Positions 7,220 to 10,169 of a stretch of DNA of 10,169 nt are shown one piece after another. Within the stretch, counting starts at the first letter, position 1, and each line of letters opens with the position of its first letter. Made by a program: the position numbers and the translations under genes. The notes beneath the pieces were generated by a model. That model had not been told where the DNA came from. It worked only from the letters and a program-made list of their open reading frames with translations, and ran no database searches. The stretch lies in NCBI GenBank assembly GCA_965602675.1, contig CBFCZO010000124.1, positions 1-10,169 of the forward strand, read 5' to 3'. This DNA is from DATKUA01 sp965602675. GTDB taxonomy: Bacteria > Acidobacteriota > DATKUA01.

Positions 7220-7248
7220 AATGTAGCATATACGGCTGGGCTTGGCAA
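7220..7248 (-). promoter_or_regulatory. Sigma70-type promoter for gpgS
   Basis: On the minus strand TTGCCA (7243-7248) is separated by 17 bases from TACATT (7220-7225). The -35 matches four or five consensus positions and the -10 four; spacing is ideal. It lies in the gap between the peptidase and gpgS, indicating that gpgS can be transcribed on its own. Confidence 0.5.
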
Positions 7249-7358
7249 AGGTGGCCGGGCGGCAAAGATCTCTTGATGAATGCGGATATTCGCGGCTCTG
7301 CGGATACCGGCCGCTGCCCAGGTCCGAGACTGCGCTCCTCGCTGTCCGGGTTGAACAG

Positions 7359-9002
7359 CTAAGGCGCCGGCACCTCCGTGGGCAATTTCTGCGGCTGCAT
7401 CAGTTTGACTATCGGGAAGCCGCCGAAACCGCCGCCCCATTGGCGCGTCAGGTAGCGATCGAAAAGATTCCAGGTGATCAATCCGTCGTCACTTTCCGGC
7501 TCCAGCAGATAAGCGGCCAGTGTTCCCAGTGGCTGAGCTGTGCACACCACCCACGTGCCGGCGGGGATGTTTTCCTCGTTTTCTTCCCATGAACCTTTGA
7601 CGGTGGTGAAATGGTGCCCTTGGTAAATGTACTCAGCGCTCTCGATACCCTCGATTTTATATCGGCTCACTTTCAGATTAGTCTCCCTTGTCAGCCTCTC
7701 GACAACGATTCCGTGTTCGCGCAGCTTGGCGACGGCGTCCTCCATGCCCCTCGGCAGGAAGTAGGCGTAAGCCATCGGCACCCAGGACGTCCCGACGAAC
7801 TTGCCGTGGTGGGGGACTGTGTAGGTCTTTTCCACCTCAGTCGGGCGCAGGCGTTGGCGGCCGCGGTCGTCGGTGAAGGATTCGAATTCGTAGCTGAGAA
7901 TTTCAAGCGGTTCCGGCAGGGCATCAATCTCCACCTTGTTGACGATACGGTCACGTTCGAGGTCGAGCCCTTGGCAGCGCTCGTAGGACCTGCCGTCGGC
8001 ATTGGCGATCAGGGTCTTGATCTTATCCTTGTCTTCGGCGCAATGGTGAAGGATCGCCTCGAGAAAGCAGTAGTTGGATAGAACGCGCGTGCTGAACTCG
8101 GCGTAGGCATAGGTCTCGATCAGAATTGCCAGCCGGTTTCGCAGTCCAACGTAATTGGTGGTGTAGCGAGGATGGTGGGAAAAGGTCGACCAGCCTTTGG
8201 AGGGGTCGGTGCGGTCGGTGAAATTACCATAGGGGATGGACTCATAACCAAATACTGCCTTGAGCCTTTCGTCGGCCGCCTTGACCAGAACCTCAGCATT
8301 GTAGGCGAGCACATCGGGATCACCGCTGGGATTGTATGCCGGGGCGTAGGTGATCGGTTCGCGGTGGAAGGAGCCGTTTGTGGTGTGGCAGTCGACCAAC
8401 ACGGCGGGATTCCACTCGCTCAGCAGCCTCACCACTCCACGGGCTTCGGGGCTCTCGAGCTTCATCCAGTCGCGGTTGATGTCGAAATTCTGGAAAGTGT
8501 ATCGCAAGCCGACGCCCTTCTCGGGTCCGCCCTGATACCTTCGGTGCTCCGGGCTGATCTGGTCGTTGCCCTCGGTGTTGAGGTTCGGGACTATCAGGAT
8601 GACCAGGTCGTCGAGGAGAGGGGAGAAGTCGCCAAGCAGGATGTCGCGGGCAAGCATCAGCGTTGCCTCCTTGCCCTCGACTTCGCCTGCGTGGATGTTG
8701 GCTTGGATGTATACGCAAAGGCGGTTGTCTCCGATCAAATCGGATGGTTTGGAAGGGACGGGCTTACCCAGTATCAGCAACGGGATGGGGTTGCCGCTTA
8801 TACTGCGGCCGATCCATTCCAGTCTGACCGCATCGCTGCGGGAGGCAAGCTCACGGGCGAAGGCGATGACGTCGGCGTTGCGGGAGGTTTCCGTGTAACC
8901 CGATTTCTCTGCAACGGTTTGAAGCTCTTTGTCAGCTATACTCATCGAGTTGAATAAAATAAGAGAAAAAACCAACAGTGCGGCCGAAGACCTCAGTTTC
9001 AT
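7359..9002 (-). CDS. Secreted M14-family zinc carboxypeptidase
   Basis: This 547-residue metallopeptidase probably removes C-terminal residues from peptides outside the cytoplasm. It begins with a signal peptide (basic start MKLR, hydrophobic core about 7-20, likely cleavage after SIA near residue 23). The M14 catalytic set is complete: zinc ligands H104 and E107 in NIHAGEVEG, distal His 206 in VDCHTT, substrate-carboxylate Arg in NRDW (176-179), and catalytic Glu 296 in LIETYAY. Residues beyond about 330 form a C-terminal region longer than classical carboxypeptidases, seen in many bacterial M14 proteins annotated only by family; I cannot name its fold. The ATG is preceded by AGGAGGAG at 9009-9016 with ideal spacing. 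It lies 64 bases after the methyltransferase on the same strand and may be cotranscribed with it. Substrate is unknown. Confidence 0.9.
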   Translation of the reverse strand: MKLRSSAALLVFSLILFNSMSIADKELQTVAEKSGYTETSRNADVIAFARELASRSDAVRLEWIGRSISGNPIPLLILGKPVPSKPSDLIGDNRLCVYIQANIHAGEVEGKEATLMLARDILLGDFSPLLDDLVILIVPNLNTEGNDQISPEHRRYQGGPEKGVGLRYTFQNFDINRDWMKLESPEARGVVRLLSEWNPAVLVDCHTTNGSFHREPITYAPAYNPSGDPDVLAYNAEVLVKAADERLKAVFGYESIPYGNFTDRTDPSKGWSTFSHHPRYTTNYVGLRNRLAILIETYAYAEFSTRVLSNYCFLEAILHHCAEDKDKIKTLIANADGRSYERCQGLDLERDRIVNKVEIDALPEPLEILSYEFESFTDDRGRQRLRPTEVEKTYTVPHHGKFVGTSWVPMAYAYFLPRGMEDAVAKLREHGIVVERLTRETNLKVSRYKIEGIESAEYIYQGHHFTTVKGSWEENEENIPAGTWVVCTAQPLGTLAAYLLEPESDDGLITWNLFDRYLTRQWGGGFGGFPIVKLMQPQKLPTEVPAP

Positions 9003-9008
9003 AACGCA

Positions 9009-9016
9009 CTCCTCCT
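9009..9016 (-). promoter_or_regulatory. Strong ribosome binding site of the M14 peptidase
   Basis: The minus strand reads AGGAGGAG six bases before the ATG at 9000-9002. This fixes the start and keeps the signal peptide at the true N-terminus. Confidence 0.8.
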
Positions 9017-9066
9017 GAAGTTTCGCTCGCGAGGGTGTACTATATAGATCGCGGGCGGACAGTACT

Positions 9067-9984
9067 TTATTGATGCTCCACTTCTTTTCCCAGTATCAGC
9101 CTTTCATGGAGGGCTGCCGTGTACTCTGGAGTGGAGCCGCAACATGTTCCTATGATGTTAAGCCCCCGCTCGACCCATCCTTCCGCTTTTGCAGCATACT
9201 CGTTCGCGGAAATGTCGTTCTTGCCTTTGACGTGTTCTTTGCTGCCGGGAACGCCCATGTGCGCATAAGCTCCGACCGGCCGGTTCGTCAACGATCTCAG
9301 GGTGGGGAGCGCCCTATCCATAACATCCGTAGGGCAGCAGTTGAGAGAGATGGCCAGCGGTTGCAGCGGCTCGACGGCGTGCACCGCAGTGTCGATAGTC
9401 TCGCCGGAGATGATGTGACGGGCGTCAGAGGGCACGAAACTGATAATTGCCGGGATGCCGGCGGTTTTTGCGGCGCGCAGAGCGATTACCGCTTCGCGCA
9501 CAGTCACCATGGTCTCAACGGCGATGAGCTCCGCTCCTGCGAGCGCCTGGCGGACGGCGTGTTCCTCGTGCTCGCGCTCCAGTTCAGTATCCGAAAGGCT
9601 ATCCGAAGAGTTTCTGCTGCCCAATAGTGGAGAGAGACAGCCGGTCGGGACAACCCTCTCCTGTGCGTTTTCCGTCTCGATTGCCTGCAGCAGGAGCGAG
9701 ACGGCCAGGTCGGGGAGTTCATCCGCGAGGTTGCCATATCCGGCTTGTGCGAGTGTTACCCGCGCTGTGCGGAATGTGTTGGCAATCAGGATTTCAGCCC
9801 CAGCGCGAATGTAATCAGCATGAATCTCGCGCACCAGATCAGGACTATCCAGCAACGCTTGTGCCGACCATAACGGCTCAGAGAAATTTGCTCCGCGTCG
9901 TGCCAGCTCAGTGCCGGTGGCGCCTCCGGTCAGTACTACCCTGCCGGCCTCGAGTTTCGATAAAACGGTGTCCAGTGCTTTCAC
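9067..9984 (-). CDS. Homocysteine S-methyltransferase family protein
   Basis: This 305-residue cytoplasmic protein has the zinc-dependent barrel shared by MmuM, BHMT and the N-terminal module of MetH, which transfers a methyl group to homocysteine to make methionine. The zinc ligands are recognisable: a Cys in SLNCCPTD (C216) and the paired Cys in GTCCGSTPEY (C281, C282). Other family segments are GGATGTELARRG (20-31), ANTFRT (68-73), AVETM (155-159) and NEYAAKAEGWVERG (261-274). The usual 'DG' opening the first strand is replaced by T19-G20, so the conserved Asp is missing. It is a stand-alone barrel with no cobalamin or folate domain nearby, so the methyl donor is unknown. The start is GTG (9982-9984) with a modest AAAGAG upstream. 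The unidentified coding frame ahead ends 30 bases away, suggesting an operon. Confidence 0.88.
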   Translation of the reverse strand: MKALDTVLSKLEAGRVVLTGGATGTELARRGANFSEPLWSAQALLDSPDLVREIHADYIRAGAEILIANTFRTARVTLAQAGYGNLADELPDLAVSLLLQAIETENAQERVVPTGCLSPLLGSRNSSDSLSDTELEREHEEHAVRQALAGAELIAVETMVTVREAVIALRAAKTAGIPAIISFVPSDARHIISGETIDTAVHAVEPLQPLAISLNCCPTDVMDRALPTLRSLTNRPVGAYAHMGVPGSKEHVKGKNDISANEYAAKAEGWVERGLNIIGTCCGSTPEYTAALHERLILGKEVEHQ

Positions 9985-10014
9985 TCAACGCTCTTTTTCG
10001 TAAGTAGTGTCCTG

Positions 10015-10168
10015 TTAGATCTGAACTAATATGCCGTGTTGGAAAGCGCCGCGCAAGTAGAATAGCGCTTCCGGGTCAATCTCGAGCGCTTGCACCTGCG
10101 TTTTCGAACAACGAGGCGATATCGTTGACGACAAGTTGCGCGTCGCAGGCCACGATGTCAGCCCAGCG
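10015..10168 (-). pseudogene. 3' end of an unidentified minus-strand gene with an apparent frame break
   Basis: Two adjacent minus-strand frames each look like real protein over half of this stretch. From 10168 to about 10100 one frame reads ADIVACDAQLVVNDIASL followed by FENAG, with G/C-rich third positions, then stops at 10076-10078. From about 10095 the next frame reads LEIDPEALFYLRGAFQHG and continues to a TAA at 10015-10017; before the switch that frame is not protein-like. A single extra base near 10093-10100 would join them. This could be a decaying gene, a sequencing error, or two genes overlapping by chance. I do not recognise the family. The final stop lies 30 bases before the methyltransferase GTG, on the same strand. 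Confidence 0.4.
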
Positions 10169-10169
10169 A

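Noticed and set aside
7281..7306. Two copies of TGCGGATA 18 bases apart between the peptidase and gpgS
   Set aside because: The match is only eight bases and no further copies are seen; not evidence of a repeat array.
7198..7440. 80-codon minus-strand frame overlapping the end of the M14 peptidase
   Set aside because: Low-complexity Ala/Arg/Pro composition, overlap with the peptidase in another frame and with the gpgS promoter, and no family resemblance.
9037..9067. TATAGT and GTACT/AGTAC arms upstream of the M14 peptidase as a promoter or terminator
   Set aside because: No acceptable -35 lies at the right distance and there is no T tract, so neither call is supported; cotranscription with the methyltransferase remains possible.

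Overview
The window is a stretch of bacterial chromosome at roughly 58-60% G+C with ordinary housekeeping genes and no sign of mobile elements, CRISPR arrays, tRNAs or rRNAs. The gene set is an electron-bifurcating Nfn complex, a three-gene proton-translocating transhydrogenase, a GpgS-type glycosyltransferase and an exported zinc carboxypeptidase. This suggests a Gram-negative, anaerobic or facultative, perhaps osmotically stressed bacterium, possibly a deltaproteobacterium-like or candidate-phylum lineage. The lineage is not fixed by anything I can see.

Layout. Positions 1-297 (+) hold the end of a UPF0145/YbjQ-family gene, followed by a hairpin at 302-326 that separates it from the convergent nfn operon. 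On the minus strand, nfnA (1774-2637, start revised here) and nfnB (354-1781) overlap by 8 bases and encode NADH-dependent ferredoxin:NADP oxidoreductase. A 205-232 base divergent region carries a good sigma70-type promoter for nfnA, and a weaker promoter plus a structured leader for pntAA. On the plus strand, pntAA-pntAB-pntB (2870-5710) encode the split-alpha form of the proton-pumping transhydrogenase and end at a strong intrinsic terminator (5741-5765). The rest reads on the minus strand: gpgS-like (5871-7094) with its own promoter and a leader of about 120 bases; a secreted M14 carboxypeptidase (7359-9002); a homocysteine S-methyltransferase family protein (9067-9984); and, at the right edge, the 3' end of an unidentified gene whose reading frame appears broken.

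How the genes work together. Nfn and Pnt are two different ways of setting the NADH/NADPH balance. Nfn couples reduced ferredoxin and NADH to NADP+ reduction by flavin-based bifurcation; Pnt couples NADH-to-NADP+ hydride transfer to the proton gradient. They are transcribed divergently from one short intergenic region, which makes this a compact redox-balancing locus. The three minus-strand genes on the right share no evident pathway with each other or with the redox genes.

I found no clearly new multi-gene system. The points most worth checking are the apparent absence of both known proton-channel histidines in the Pnt membrane domain, two mutually exclusive hairpins in the pnt leader, the revised TTG start of nfnA, the missing conserved Asp in the methyltransferase, and the frame break at the right edge.
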